Source of the DNA: Anaerolineae bacterium
GTDB taxonomy: Bacteria > Chloroflexota > Anaerolineae > B4-G1 > SLSP01
NCBI GenBank assembly: GCA_016931185.1
Contig: JAFGFI010000272.1
Span: forward strand, 1 to 44,062
Reading direction: 5' to 3'
Length of the DNA stretch: 44,062 nucleotides
The position numbers and the translations under genes are program-made. Positions 8,213-16,537 of this stretch are shown one piece after another (the stretch's first letter is position 1; every line of letters starts with the position of its first letter). Under the pieces are notes generated by a model. That model was given only the letters and a program-made list of their open reading frames with translations, was not told where the DNA came from and made no database searches.

Positions 8213-8432
8213 GGGTGGGCGTCACTTTTTTGCAGGGAACGTCTTCCTTCCGGGAAGTTCCGCCCAGATCCCTAAAACCAGCCCTTAGCCAAACCGAAAC
8301 CTCCTGTTCTATTCCAGACGAGTGTACTTCCCGGAAGGTTGGGTTCAACAACAACCTTCCGGGAAGCACGCAATGGCAGCCCCGTAGCTTCCCGGAAGGA
8401 AAATCGCACTTGCAAAACTTTGACGCTCACCC
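8213..8432. mobile_element. MITE with 9-bp target-site duplication
   Basis: This 220-bp element has imperfect terminal inverted repeats of about 22 bp (8213-8235 and 8411-8432) that begin GGGTG and end CACCC. It is flanked exactly by the direct repeat CCTTAACCA at 8204-8212 and 8433-8441. Inside, four palindromic CTTCCSGGAAG units (8247, 8327, 8356, 8388) make two nested perfect 14-bp stems: 8244-8257 with 8388-8401, and 8327-8340 with 8353-8366. No transposase is present. A solo end of the same family lies at 38167-38189. In RNA the fold could act as a terminator or stabiliser for the transporter mRNA. Confidence 0.85.
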
Positions 8433-8441
8433 CCTTAACCA

Positions 8442-8677
8442 TAGTTGCAATCTTCTCCATAACTAATACAATATACTAAGAACAGGTAAATCTACGAAAA
8501 CGGTTACCACTTTGATCATATTATATTCTCAAATACAACGCACTCAAAACTATCAGGAATTACGTAAAAGACGTAGCTTTGACCATATCATGCCCTTTGT
8601 AAGTGTATAAGGCTGCTGACGTATTCTATAGTTTCTAAGGTAACCCAATAACAATTCAAGGCAACAAGAAAAATACA
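8442..8677. other. Intergenic region upstream of the decarboxylase gene
   Basis: These 236 bases are AT-rich and contain no supportable gene. Candidate -35 and -10 hexamers exist (for example TTGCAA at 8445 and TATACT at 8472), but their 21-bp spacing is too wide to call a promoter. No known riboswitch motif was recognised. Confidence 0.4.
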
Positions 8678-9733
8678 ATGATCACAAATCATACTGTAGT
8701 CGCTGCGGCTCATCCAAACCTGGCCCTGGTAAAATACTGGGGACAGGCCGATATAAATCTTAACCTCCCCAACAACACTTCAATCTCCGTCAATTTAAGT
8801 GGGGCAACCACCACAACGGCTGTTACTTTTGAGGATGAATTGGAAAGTGATAGAGTCACACTCAACGGGGAAAATGCCGATCTACACACTTATAATCGTG
8901 TGATGACTCATCTAGATCGCATCCGCACCCTGGCCGGAGGAACAAAACGGGCGCGCGTCGAATCCTATAATGACTTTCCGGCTGCAGCAGGCATCGCCTC
9001 CTCCGCTTCAGCCTACGCCGCACTCACACTAGCGGCAACACGCGCGGCAGGGCTAAATCTTGATATACGCGAACTTTCCACTTTAGCGCGCAAAGGATCG
9101 GGGTCGGCATGCCGCTCAATTCCCGACGGTTTCGTTGAATGGATCCCAGGACAAGATAGCGACAGTTCTTATGCCAAATCCCTGCTCTCGTGTGATTATT
9201 GGGATCTGTGTATCATCACCGTTTATTTTGGGGACTGCGAGAAAGAAGTATCCTCGCTGGAAGGACATCGCGCGGCAACATCCAGCTCTTTTTATCACAC
9301 ACGGCTATATGAACTACCCCGCACGTTGCAAGCTGTACGCGCAGCCTTACGCACGCGCTACTTTCCTACCCTGGGAATGGCCGTGGAGCGCGAAGCCATT
9401 TCCATGCACACCATCGCTATGACTTCCACTATGGTGGAACATCCTTGGCTCAGTGGAATCTATTACTGGCAGCCAGAAACTCTACACGTGATGAAAGCAG
9501 TGCAAAAATGGCGACACAATGGGTTACAAGTCTATTTTACGTTAGATGCCGGGTCCAGCGTTCATTTGCTCTGCGAAGCCCAAAATTTGCACGTGGTGAT
9601 GCGAGAACTATCCCCGCTTCTTGATAAACTGGGAGGAACAACCCTCATCAGTAAACCCGGACGCGGGGCCTGGGTACTCGATAAAACACATAGTGCATCC
9701 CCCCCATGGATACATCGTGTCAAGTATAGTTGA
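8678..9733 (+). CDS. mvaD: Diphosphomevalonate (or phosphomevalonate) decarboxylase
   Basis: A 351-residue GHMP-fold enzyme of the mevalonate route to isopentenyl units. Recognisable parts are VKYWGQADINLNLPNNTSIS near the N-terminus, the ATP-loop-like PAAAGIASSASAYAAL (residues 101-116), GSGSACRSIPDGFVEW (140-155), and LDAGSSVHLL carrying the catalytic-type Asp290. The usual KYWGK lysine is Gln23 here. That residue lies at the substrate phosphate end in characterised enzymes, so a phosphomevalonate substrate, as reported for Roseiflexus, should be considered. The gene stands alone and converges on glgC. The start ATG has only a weak purine stretch before it. Confidence 0.85.
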   Translation: MITNHTVVAAAHPNLALVKYWGQADINLNLPNNTSISVNLSGATTTTAVTFEDELESDRVTLNGENADLHTYNRVMTHLDRIRTLAGGTKRARVESYNDFPAAAGIASSASAYAALTLAATRAAGLNLDIRELSTLARKGSGSACRSIPDGFVEWIPGQDSDSSYAKSLLSCDYWDLCIITVYFGDCEKEVSSLEGHRAATSSSFYHTRLYELPRTLQAVRAALRTRYFPTLGMAVEREAISMHTIAMTSTMVEHPWLSGIYYWQPETLHVMKAVQKWRHNGLQVYFTLDAGSSVHLLCEAQNLHVVMRELSPLLDKLGGTTLISKPGRGAWVLDKTHSASPPWIHRVKYS

Positions 9734-9739
9734 CAAAAA

Positions 9740-9775
9740 CCTGGTTTTTGCGGACGCAGACATGCAAAAACCAGG
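9740..9775. terminator. Hairpin between convergent genes
   Basis: CCTGGTTTTTGC (9740-9751) pairs perfectly with 9764-9775 across a 12-base loop. It sits 7 bp past the decarboxylase stop and 19 bp from the glgC stop on the other strand. It can therefore serve both, although the U-tracts are weak. Confidence 0.55.
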
Positions 9776-9793
9776 ATTCTTATGGCAGATGGC

Positions 9794-11056
9794 TTAAATA
9801 ACAGTATAGTCAGGAATAACTACCGACTTGGGCAATACGACAATACCATCTCGCACTACATACGTATCAGTCTCTACATCCGGCATTCCTTCATGATTGC
9901 GAATGACCACGTTCCGCCCAATACGCACATTTTTATCCAAGATTGCATTTTCAATCACACTCCCTGGGCCAACTCCCATATCGGGCAGTCCTAGGCGGAT
10001 ATTTTCATCTAACTCTAATTGCGTCTCGTAAAAATCCGCTCCCATCATAACCACCCGGTGCAAATGCGCGCCGCTTTCCACCCGGCTGCGCAGACCTATG
10101 ACACTATCGCGAATTGTGGCTTTGTGCAGGCGGCATCCAGGTCCCAGAAAAACACTTGTTAAACTTGAATCCATTAAATGACTTCCCGGCAAATAACGGG
10201 CGCGGGTGTAAATCGGCCATTCGGCAGCGAAAAAATCAAAGGGCGGATTCGGGTGGGTCAAGGCCAGGTTCACTTCATAAAATGCCTTAATAGTTCCTAT
10301 GTCCTCCCAGTATCCCTCAAACGGATAGGCAAACACCCGCAAACCATTCTCAATGGCTGCCGGGATAATATGTTTACCAAAATCAGAACCGCTCTCAGAA
10401 CGTAACACATCCACCATAGTCTGTGTTTTGAAAACATAGATACCCATCGAAGCCATATAGGGTTTGTCTCCCTCACGACTCTCTAGTCCGGACAATTCCT
10501 CTGTTGGAGGCTTTTCCTGGAATTGATGAATCCGGCCATCTTCATCAGCTTGAAGTATCCCCATACGGGTGGCATCCTGTGCAGTTACCGGTTTAACAGC
10601 AATGGTAATATCCGCCTCGTTGATTCCATGAAACCGCACAAAACCTGCATAATCCATTTTATACAAGTGATCACCAGCTAAGATGAGAACATCACGTGCC
10701 CGCGCACCCTGAATTTGGAAAAGCTGCTTGCGTAACGCATCTGCCGTCCCCTGATACCAGGAATCACTCAGGGGTGTCTGTTCCGCCGCTAAAATCTGCA
10801 CCCAACCATCGGAAAAATTATCAAATTGATATGTTCGTGTAATATGGCGATGTAAAGATACCGAATTATACTGGGTCAATACAAACATCCGGTTAACGCC
10901 AGAGTTAATACAATTACTGATAGGAATATCAATCAAACGATAATGCCCGGCTAGAGGCACTGCCGGCTTGGCACGCAGTTTCGTTAACGGGTACAGGCGC
11001 GCCCCCGCACCGCCTCCCATAATCACGGCTAATACATTCTTCATAAAACTGAGCAT
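9794..11056 (-). CDS. glgC: Glucose-1-phosphate adenylyltransferase
   Basis: This enzyme makes ADP-glucose from glucose-1-phosphate and ATP, the committed step of bacterial glycogen synthesis. The N-terminal nucleotidyltransferase motif is VLAVIMGGGAGARLYPLT, followed by RAKPAVPLAGHYRLIDIPIS, WYQGTADALRK, AGDHLYKMDY and FQEKP. The C-terminus is a left-handed beta-helix (VIENAILDKNVRIGRNVVI). I start at the ATG at 11056 because AGGAGG lies seven bases upstream. A TTG six codons further upstream would place the RBS inside the gene. The length (about 420 residues) is normal. No glycogen synthase or branching gene is nearby. Confidence 0.95.
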   Translation of the reverse strand: MLSFMKNVLAVIMGGGAGARLYPLTKLRAKPAVPLAGHYRLIDIPISNCINSGVNRMFVLTQYNSVSLHRHITRTYQFDNFSDGWVQILAAEQTPLSDSWYQGTADALRKQLFQIQGARARDVLILAGDHLYKMDYAGFVRFHGINEADITIAVKPVTAQDATRMGILQADEDGRIHQFQEKPPTEELSGLESREGDKPYMASMGIYVFKTQTMVDVLRSESGSDFGKHIIPAAIENGLRVFAYPFEGYWEDIGTIKAFYEVNLALTHPNPPFDFFAAEWPIYTRARYLPGSHLMDSSLTSVFLGPGCRLHKATIRDSVIGLRSRVESGAHLHRVVMMGADFYETQLELDENIRLGLPDMGVGPGSVIENAILDKNVRIGRNVVIRNHEGMPDVETDTYVVRDGIVVLPKSVVIPDYTVI

Positions 11057-11160
11057 ACCTGAGCCTCCTTTCAAGCACTTTTCTTCTTAATTGTTATAAC
11101 TTAAGTTGCCACTTATATATCAAAATCGTTATGGGACACGGACTTTACGGATAAAAATCT

Positions 11161-11311
11161 TGTAACCGTTTAGTTTTGCGAGCGATTACCGTCTTCTATC
11201 ACCTGCTCCAGACAGAAACGCGGGTTTGGGGGTGTTTTTCGTTGGCGGGCTACGCCCGCCAACGAAAAACACCTCTTTCCTGCGACTTTAGCCGCTTTGC
11301 TGCCATCAATG
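11161..11311. repeat. MITE-like dispersed repeat, copy 2 (right end lost)
   Basis: It is homologous to the element at 7-190 from its first base TGTAACCG to about GCTTTGCTGCCA, after which the sequences diverge and the right terminal repeat is missing. The central hairpin is again a perfect 20-bp stem (11231-11250 with 11254-11273) with loop TAC. Compared with copy 1, one C-G pair is changed to G-C and one T-A pair is lost on both arms. The rest of 11057-11395 contains only the glgC leader and the terminator at 11357-11387. Confidence 0.75.
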
Positions 11312-11356
11312 TAACATACCCTCGCGCGCGCCAACGCGGAGTCATATAAAACAATA

Positions 11357-11387
11357 AGCGGGGATGTGACTAACACACATCCCCGCT
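11357..11387 (-). terminator. Intrinsic terminator of the def-mrp operon
   Basis: AGCGGGGATGTG and its perfect 12-bp complement are separated by a 7-base loop. On the minus strand the stem is followed by TTATTGTTTTAT. It starts just 9 bp past the mrp stop codon. Confidence 0.85.
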
Positions 11388-11395
11388 CGCGCTAA

Positions 11396-12493
11396 TCATG
11401 TCGTGTGCTTATGGGGATGCGGATCTAATGCATCTGCTACAATCTGGATAATGAATTCCACCATCGGCTGAATTTCATCATTTTCATACATCTCGATTTG
11501 CCCGGAATCCCCAAGACGCGTCATATCAGGATCAAGCCCCAATTTACCTAAGAAACGTGTATCAAAGGCTCGCGCCATCTCTTCCGTTTTTCCGGCGCCG
11601 AACAATTCAAAACGCTCGCCACATTTGGGACATGTCACATAACTCATGTTTTCCACAATACCGATCAATGGGATTTGCAAATGCCCGGCCATATTCGCGG
11701 CCTTACGCACAACCATTTCTGCCAAATCTTGGGGTGAAGCTACCAAAACAATACCGGTCACGGGTAAGGATTGCATCACCGTTAGGGCAGCATCAGAAGT
11801 ACCAGGCGGCATATCCACAACCAAAACATCCAAATCCCCCCAGAAAACATCATTCCAAAACTGCTGTATCGCGCCCGAGATCATCGGTCCCCGCCAGATC
11901 ACAGCATCTTCCTCCCGCTGCAACATCAAGTTAATTGACATAATCTTGATACCGCTAGAAGTGCCAGGCGGCATAATACCCAAGGGCGAAACTATCGGCG
12001 ATTCCGAAATTCCAAATAATTTAGGGATACTGGGACCAGTAATATCCGAATCTAAAACCCCCACCCGCAGTCCATGACGCCGCAACTCTACTGCCAACAT
12101 CGCGGCCACCGTTGATTTTCCAACCCCACCTTTGCCACTCATCACGGCAATCACGGTCTTCACACGGTTCAAATTCCCGGCGGGGAAATTAGGCTGCTGC
12201 TCGCGTTGTTGCGCTTGCAGATAATCTCGCATGCGCGTCTTTTCTTCTTCAGTCATCGTCGTGAGCGCGATCTCCACATCCAGATCGTCCGCCAACGCAT
12301 CAACAACTTGCGCGGCATCGGTTGCGATCTGCTCTTGCATAGGACAATTAGGAATTGTAAGCGCAATCGTTACCTTCACATTATGACCCGTTATAGCAAC
12401 CTCGCGCACCATCCCCAATTCCACAATACTACGCCGTAATTCGGGATCCATCACCCGTTTAAGCGCATCCAAAACTTGTTCTTTTGTTACCAC
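11396..12493 (-). CDS. mrp: Mrp/NBP35-family iron-sulfur cluster carrier ATPase with N-terminal MIP18 domain
   Basis: A 365-residue P-loop protein (ApbC/Mrp) that binds and transfers Fe-S clusters to apoproteins in the cytoplasm. Residues 1-90 are a MIP18/DUF59 domain (VLDALKRVMDPELRRSIVEL). The deviant Walker A GKGGVGKST follows at about 120-128. The CPKC pair (Cys288, Cys291) provides the bridging cluster ligands at the dimer interface. Further support comes from VVDMPPGTSDAALT and NMSYV. The start is GTG, chosen because AGGAGG ends five bases before it. It lies 27 bp downstream of def in the same operon. Confidence 0.93.
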   Translation of the reverse strand: MVTKEQVLDALKRVMDPELRRSIVELGMVREVAITGHNVKVTIALTIPNCPMQEQIATDAAQVVDALADDLDVEIALTTMTEEEKTRMRDYLQAQQREQQPNFPAGNLNRVKTVIAVMSGKGGVGKSTVAAMLAVELRRHGLRVGVLDSDITGPSIPKLFGISESPIVSPLGIMPPGTSSGIKIMSINLMLQREEDAVIWRGPMISGAIQQFWNDVFWGDLDVLVVDMPPGTSDAALTVMQSLPVTGIVLVASPQDLAEMVVRKAANMAGHLQIPLIGIVENMSYVTCPKCGERFELFGAGKTEEMARAFDTRFLGKLGLDPDMTRLGDSGQIEMYENDEIQPMVEFIIQIVADALDPHPHKHTT

Positions 12494-12520
12494 CCATACC
12501 TCCTACTATGCTTTTGTGTT

Positions 12521-13069
12521 TTAAGCTACCGTCTTCGCCGGTAAAGCTTGTTCTACCTCAGCCTGTTCTTCTTCGCCTTCTTTTACAGTCCAAATACGAT
12601 CCGGCGCTGTCAGTTTATCAATATAAAGTACGCCATTACAATGATCTATCTCATGCTGAAAGACGCGCGCCAATAAGCCCCTGGCGCGAATACGGATTGG
12701 CTTACCCCGCGTATCCAGGCCACGGACAACTACCATTACTGGACGCTCTACCTCACCGATAAACCCGGGTACCGAAAGGCATCCTTCTACACCCATCTCC
12801 GTTTCATGTGACACCTTCACAATCTCTGGGTTAATAATACTATATAGCTTGCCACTACCGGGAATTTCCTCATCTTCAGGTAATTCCACGACAATGATAT
12901 TTAACAACTCCCCCAATTGCACTGCCGCCAATCCAATTCCATTGTTGACATACATCGTTTCAACCATGTCATCCACAAATTGTCGAATTTCAGACGTCAC
13001 TCGGGGCAATGAACGTGAACGTTGCCGCAAACGTGGGTCTCCAACCTTGATAACTTCCCACACACCCAT
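12521..13069 (-). CDS. def: Peptide deformylase
   Basis: This enzyme removes the N-formyl group from nascent proteins in the cytoplasm. All three family motifs are intact: GIGLAAVQ (44-51), EGCLSVPG (95-102, metal ligand Cys97) and QHEIDH (138-143, metal ligands His139 and His143, catalytic Glu140). At 182 residues, with an acidic tail (EGEEEQAEVEQ), it is normal for the family. AGGAGG precedes the ATG. It is the first gene of a two-gene unit with mrp. No fmt neighbour is visible. Confidence 0.97.
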   Translation of the reverse strand: MGVWEVIKVGDPRLRQRSRSLPRVTSEIRQFVDDMVETMYVNNGIGLAAVQLGELLNIIVVELPEDEEIPGSGKLYSIINPEIVKVSHETEMGVEGCLSVPGFIGEVERPVMVVVRGLDTRGKPIRIRARGLLARVFQHEIDHCNGVLYIDKLTAPDRIWTVKEGEEEQAEVEQALPAKTVA

Positions 13070-13100
13070 TCTATCCTCCTACATACACGTTACAATAAAA

Positions 13101-13140
13101 CGGCGAATCAACGGCAGATCCTTCGTTCGCTGATTCGCCG
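13101..13140 (-). terminator. Intrinsic terminator after the cNMP/bPH2 gene
   Basis: The arms CGGCGAATCA and TGATTCGCCG pair perfectly over 10 bp around a 20-base loop. On the minus strand the stem is followed by TTTTATTGT. It lies 24 bp past the stop at 13164 and separates that gene from def. Confidence 0.75.
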
Positions 13141-13163
13141 GACCAAATAGTTTGCCTGCTGCC

Positions 13164-14882
13164 TCACGAATCCTTAATATTAGCCGGCTTAGTTACTTCC
13201 TTACGAATCTCATCATAACTCGCAAACCAAGTTAACAATTCATCCTGCCGCCGTTGCGCTTCCAATCCCTTTTCACGCTCCATATATGCCCGCTGGCGTT
13301 TAGAAATCTCCGCTTGTACACGTTGGGGCATTTTAAGCCACTTCAACTCAAACTTTCCCAATGTACCGGCCGTTTCCAACATAACATGACCATACCCCAA
13401 AAAGTTCGCCAGTGGATTAGGGACTTCAAAGCTAATATTTTGAATATTATCCAAAGATGCCTCATGACGACTGCTCTGCAATAACAAGGGTTTGCGATTT
13501 ACCAGGATAATACGATTAGGGGTAAGTTGAAAATAGTCATTGCGCCAATCTTCCACAAACCAAAGCAACGCCCCAAACAGCACCGCCTCCACAAACAGCC
13601 AGACCGCAAGTAACATATTAGTCCCTTCCTGCCCCCAACGAGCCACCAAGAAAGATCCCCCAAAGACAGTCAATAACGCCAGAGGAACAAAAGCTCGCAT
13701 GTAGCGTAAGAAACCGGGGAACCAATACCGTCGCCAGATAATGGTTCCCCCATCAGCACTTTCTGACCAAGAGGACGGGAAAAAATAATCCATAAGCCCA
13801 CCCAGAAAAACGGTAAGAAACGGAATAGGCTGCTTCGCTGCCGGTTCGGCCATCTCTGTCTTAACCGACGCTGTAGAATCGGCAATCTCCAAATAGCGTG
13901 CTAACGCCTCGCGTATTGCCCCCCGTTGCCGCAGAACATCCCGCGCACGCGTTCGTTCAATCTCACGGAAAATTTTCTCGCGCAAATCATCAGGATCTGA
14001 AATACGATCCATGTCGATTTGTACGGTTTCCCCGGCAGTCTGCAAAATCAAGTTCCCATAATTCAAAATATTAGCCGTTAAACTAGGTCGTAATTCGTAA
14101 ATATCCTCTATGTTATCCAGCGAACTTTCCTCAAAACTCGTTTTTAAGGGCCAGATGCGCTCAATATGGACAATACGCTGCGTGGTCAGGACAAAAAAGT
14201 CGTCCCGCCAATTGAGATATTGCCACCCTAACAATACCCCCAAAGCCAACAGGGGAAGGGCTAATATCACCGACAGTAAACGCAACGCATTATTAGGCGA
14301 AACGACCAACGCGCCAAACACAGGCAACAACAACAAGAAAAGCAATAAGGGGGGCATGACCAGGCGAACAAACTGCGACCAGTGCCGTCGCGCGGCAAAG
14401 ATTACCCACTCATCATCACGCAACCAATCAAAATGGGGAAGATTTCTCCGCTTAGATAGCTCTGGACGCACATTCAAGTGCCGGCGTAAGTAAGGTTGTT
14501 CATCACACAGCTTGGAAAACTCATCTCGCAGGATATACAAAACCCGCACATCTTCCAGGGCTTCGACGGTTACATCATGAAAATCACCAACCAGCAAACC
14601 GGTCTCCCCCAAAACCTCCCCAGGCCCACGGTCTCCCAGTTGGTGTGTAATCCCATCACGGTCTACGCGCGTCAACCGCACATGTCCCTCTAAGATAAAC
14701 AGCAATCGATCTGAGATTACACCTTGTCCAAAGAGCCAGCTTCCCTTCTCATACGTATATTCGCGCACAACGCGCGCCACATGATAAAGTTCCAACTCCC
14801 CGCGCTCTCCCGTGAAGCGTTGAAACAAGGGAATTTGCTTCAAATAGGTAACGACCTGTTGTGGTTCTAATTGTTGTTCCAT
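13164..14882 (-). CDS. Cyclic-nucleotide-binding-like domain fused to two membrane-anchored bPH2 domains
   Basis: A 572-residue membrane protein of unknown role. Residues about 15-125 form a cNMP-type beta-roll (IPLFQRFTGERGEL, VISDRLLFILEGHVRLTRV, GEVLGETGLLVGDFHDVTV). The phosphate cassette lacks the usual arginine (FHDVTV in place of the R-S/T-A pattern), so cAMP binding is doubtful. Two repeats follow, each with a pair of membrane helices and a bacterial PH-like domain: about 175-320 (FFVLTTQRIVHIERI, SLDNIEDIYEL) and about 390-545 (YFQLTPNRIILVNRKPLLL, SLDNIQNISFEV). The gene probably has a leaderless mRNA, with TGGTATAAT ending eight bases before the ATG. It is separate from the operon upstream. 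Confidence 0.8.
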   Translation of the reverse strand: MEQQLEPQQVVTYLKQIPLFQRFTGERGELELYHVARVVREYTYEKGSWLFGQGVISDRLLFILEGHVRLTRVDRDGITHQLGDRGPGEVLGETGLLVGDFHDVTVEALEDVRVLYILRDEFSKLCDEQPYLRRHLNVRPELSKRRNLPHFDWLRDDEWVIFAARRHWSQFVRLVMPPLLLFLLLLPVFGALVVSPNNALRLLSVILALPLLALGVLLGWQYLNWRDDFFVLTTQRIVHIERIWPLKTSFEESSLDNIEDIYELRPSLTANILNYGNLILQTAGETVQIDMDRISDPDDLREKIFREIERTRARDVLRQRGAIREALARYLEIADSTASVKTEMAEPAAKQPIPFLTVFLGGLMDYFFPSSWSESADGGTIIWRRYWFPGFLRYMRAFVPLALLTVFGGSFLVARWGQEGTNMLLAVWLFVEAVLFGALLWFVEDWRNDYFQLTPNRIILVNRKPLLLQSSRHEASLDNIQNISFEVPNPLANFLGYGHVMLETAGTLGKFELKWLKMPQRVQAEISKRQRAYMEREKGLEAQRRQDELLTWFASYDEIRKEVTKPANIKDS

Positions 14883-14890
14883 ACGAATTT

Positions 14891-14899
14891 ATTATACCA
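14891..14899 (-). promoter_or_regulatory. Extended -10 promoter, leaderless
   Basis: The minus strand reads TGGTATAAT (TGn plus consensus -10), ending eight bases before the ATG at 14882. The transcription start should therefore fall at or next to the start codon. No good -35 and no Shine-Dalgarno are visible. Confidence 0.65.
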
Positions 14900-14977
14900 T
14901 AATCTGATAAAAGCTGCCGGTAAAAATTTGTTAAGACTTGCAGCGAAGAAGTTTAATTTCTGATTCTATAAAGAAGT

Positions 14978-16120
14978 TTATATCAGTTTTTGGTAAATTG
15001 CAAGAGTCGCCTGCGCCACATGTTCCCAAGAAAATTGGGCAGCCTGTCGCAAAGCGAGATGGCGATAATGCTCATACACACGTGCTTCTATGAACAATTG
15101 TACCAGGGCCGCACCCATCCCGGCAGCATCCTGTGGTGCGAACAACATCCCGGCCTCCCCCATCACCTCTGGAAGACTTGAGGCACAACTTGCCACCACA
15201 GGTGTTCCACATGCCAATGCTTCCAAAGGGGGCAAACCAAATCCCTCATAAACAGAGGGGAAAATAAATACCCGCGCACCTCGATAGACCGAGGGTTTAG
15301 CCTCTTCTGGCACAAACCCCACAAAATCTACCGCGTCCCAAATTCCCGCTTCACGCGCCAAACGCCGTGGATCTGGCGTAAATGCTGTATCCGAAGCAGG
15401 CAACTGGCCCGCCACCACCAACCGCGCCGGAGAAGATTGTTGCTGTGCCAGCAACTCTTGCGCGCAGGCAAAGGCCTTAAACACTACGGACAGGTTTTTG
15501 CGCGCATCAAAGCCCCCCAGGTAAAGGACATATCCTGGTTTTATACCCAACATTTGCCAATATACCGCATCCTCCGACGTAACATGTGAAGAGAATTTCG
15601 CATCCACAGCTAACCCTATTGTAGAAATACGATCCGGTGAAACGCGCAAATGTTGTACAATGTCACGGCATGAGGCCTCCGAATCGGTTAACACAAAGGA
15701 CACACGCGAGGTTGCAGCAGAAACCAACCGTGTATAAAGCCAACCCAACACCCCTCCACGATACGCAGGAAGCAACAACGGGATTATATCATGCACTGTA
15801 ACAACCGTGGGGACAGAAGATACCAGTGGAGGCGCCCAATAAGGCACATGCAATACATCCGCCCGCAAACGGCGGGCCATCAAAGGCATCAACAACTGTT
15901 CCCACACTACCTTGCCCAATGCTGTGCGCCGCATCTTAGGTAATGAAACAAACTCCAAATTTGTATTCGCAGCCTGGCTTATTTCTCCACGGCCGGGATG
16001 TAAAACAACACTCGTCACATCAGGCGCACAATGACACAAAGCTGACACCAGCGACTGCACATACTGCCCGCTACCGGCTTCCGCGTGATGCCAGTACCAA
16101 CCATTGAATACAACTCGCAT
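14978..16120 (-). CDS. Glycosyltransferase, GT4-like (GT-B fold)
   Basis: A 380-residue cytoplasmic or peripheral glycosyltransferase that uses a nucleotide sugar to build a polysaccharide or glycolipid. Exact donor and acceptor are unknown. The C-terminal Rossmann half carries YVLYLGGFDARKNLSVVFKA and the donor-site motif FPSVYEGFGLPPLEALACGTPVVAS with its EX7E-type glutamates. The N-terminal half has GWYWHHAEAGSGQYV and HVPYWAPP, as in mannosyl- and rhamnosyltransferases of group 1. The ATG starts three bases after the stop of the cold-shock gene, so it is probably the last gene of the gyrA unit. Confidence 0.88.
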   Translation of the reverse strand: MRVVFNGWYWHHAEAGSGQYVQSLVSALCHCAPDVTSVVLHPGRGEISQAANTNLEFVSLPKMRRTALGKVVWEQLLMPLMARRLRADVLHVPYWAPPLVSSVPTVVTVHDIIPLLLPAYRGGVLGWLYTRLVSAATSRVSFVLTDSEASCRDIVQHLRVSPDRISTIGLAVDAKFSSHVTSEDAVYWQMLGIKPGYVLYLGGFDARKNLSVVFKAFACAQELLAQQQSSPARLVVAGQLPASDTAFTPDPRRLAREAGIWDAVDFVGFVPEEAKPSVYRGARVFIFPSVYEGFGLPPLEALACGTPVVASCASSLPEVMGEAGMLFAPQDAAGMGAALVQLFIEARVYEHYRHLALRQAAQFSWEHVAQATLAIYQKLI

Positions 16121-16123
16121 GAA

Positions 16124-16504
16124 TTATGACTCACGGACTGGAGCAATCCGCTCTCTTCCATGAACATTGATCGCCTGGGGGCCACGATCGGTCGCTATCA
16201 CTTCATACCAAACAGGGGAGCCTTCCTGCAAAACAGTTGTATCGCCCTCAACCCCACTACGATGGAAGAAAACTTCACTCCCGTCAATTTGTACGATAAA
16301 ACCGAAGTGTTTATCCTCACGATACCACTTCACCACCCCCGCTCGCAAACCTGGACTCGTCGTTATCGTTTGCCGGCACTCCACACAATACCGGGGAGGA
16401 TGAATCTCAAATCCCAAAGCTTCTTGAGATCGCTGCTCCTCAACCCGAAAGACAAATTTTTGACCACACTCTTCACATACTAACATTTGATCACGATATA
16501 CCAT
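16124..16504 (-). CDS. Zinc-ribbon and cold-shock domain protein
   Basis: A small protein of 126 residues from the chosen start (GGAG six bases before the ATG at 16504; the upstream ATG at 16516 would put this RBS inside the gene). The N-terminal half has a zinc ribbon with Cys pairs CEEC and CVEC about 30 residues apart. The C-terminal half is a cold-shock OB fold, with GVVKWYREDKHFGFIV as RNP1 and EVFFHRSGV as RNP2, and is expected to bind single-stranded RNA or DNA. It lies 33 bp after gyrA and three bases before the glycosyltransferase, which suggests co-transcription with gyrA. The joint architecture is seen in some bacteria but its partner is unknown. Confidence 0.85.
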   Translation of the reverse strand: MVYRDQMLVCEECGQKFVFRVEEQRSQEALGFEIHPPRYCVECRQTITTSPGLRAGVVKWYREDKHFGFIVQIDGSEVFFHRSGVEGDTTVLQEGSPVWYEVIATDRGPQAINVHGRERIAPVRES

Positions 16505-16537
16505 GCTTATCTCCATTCTGTAAACTACACATCTATT

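Noticed and set aside
8247..8398. CTTCCSGGAAG repeats considered as a CRISPR-like array
   Set aside because: The units are 11-bp alternating palindromes at uneven spacing inside a MITE. There are no spacers of constant length and no cas genes.
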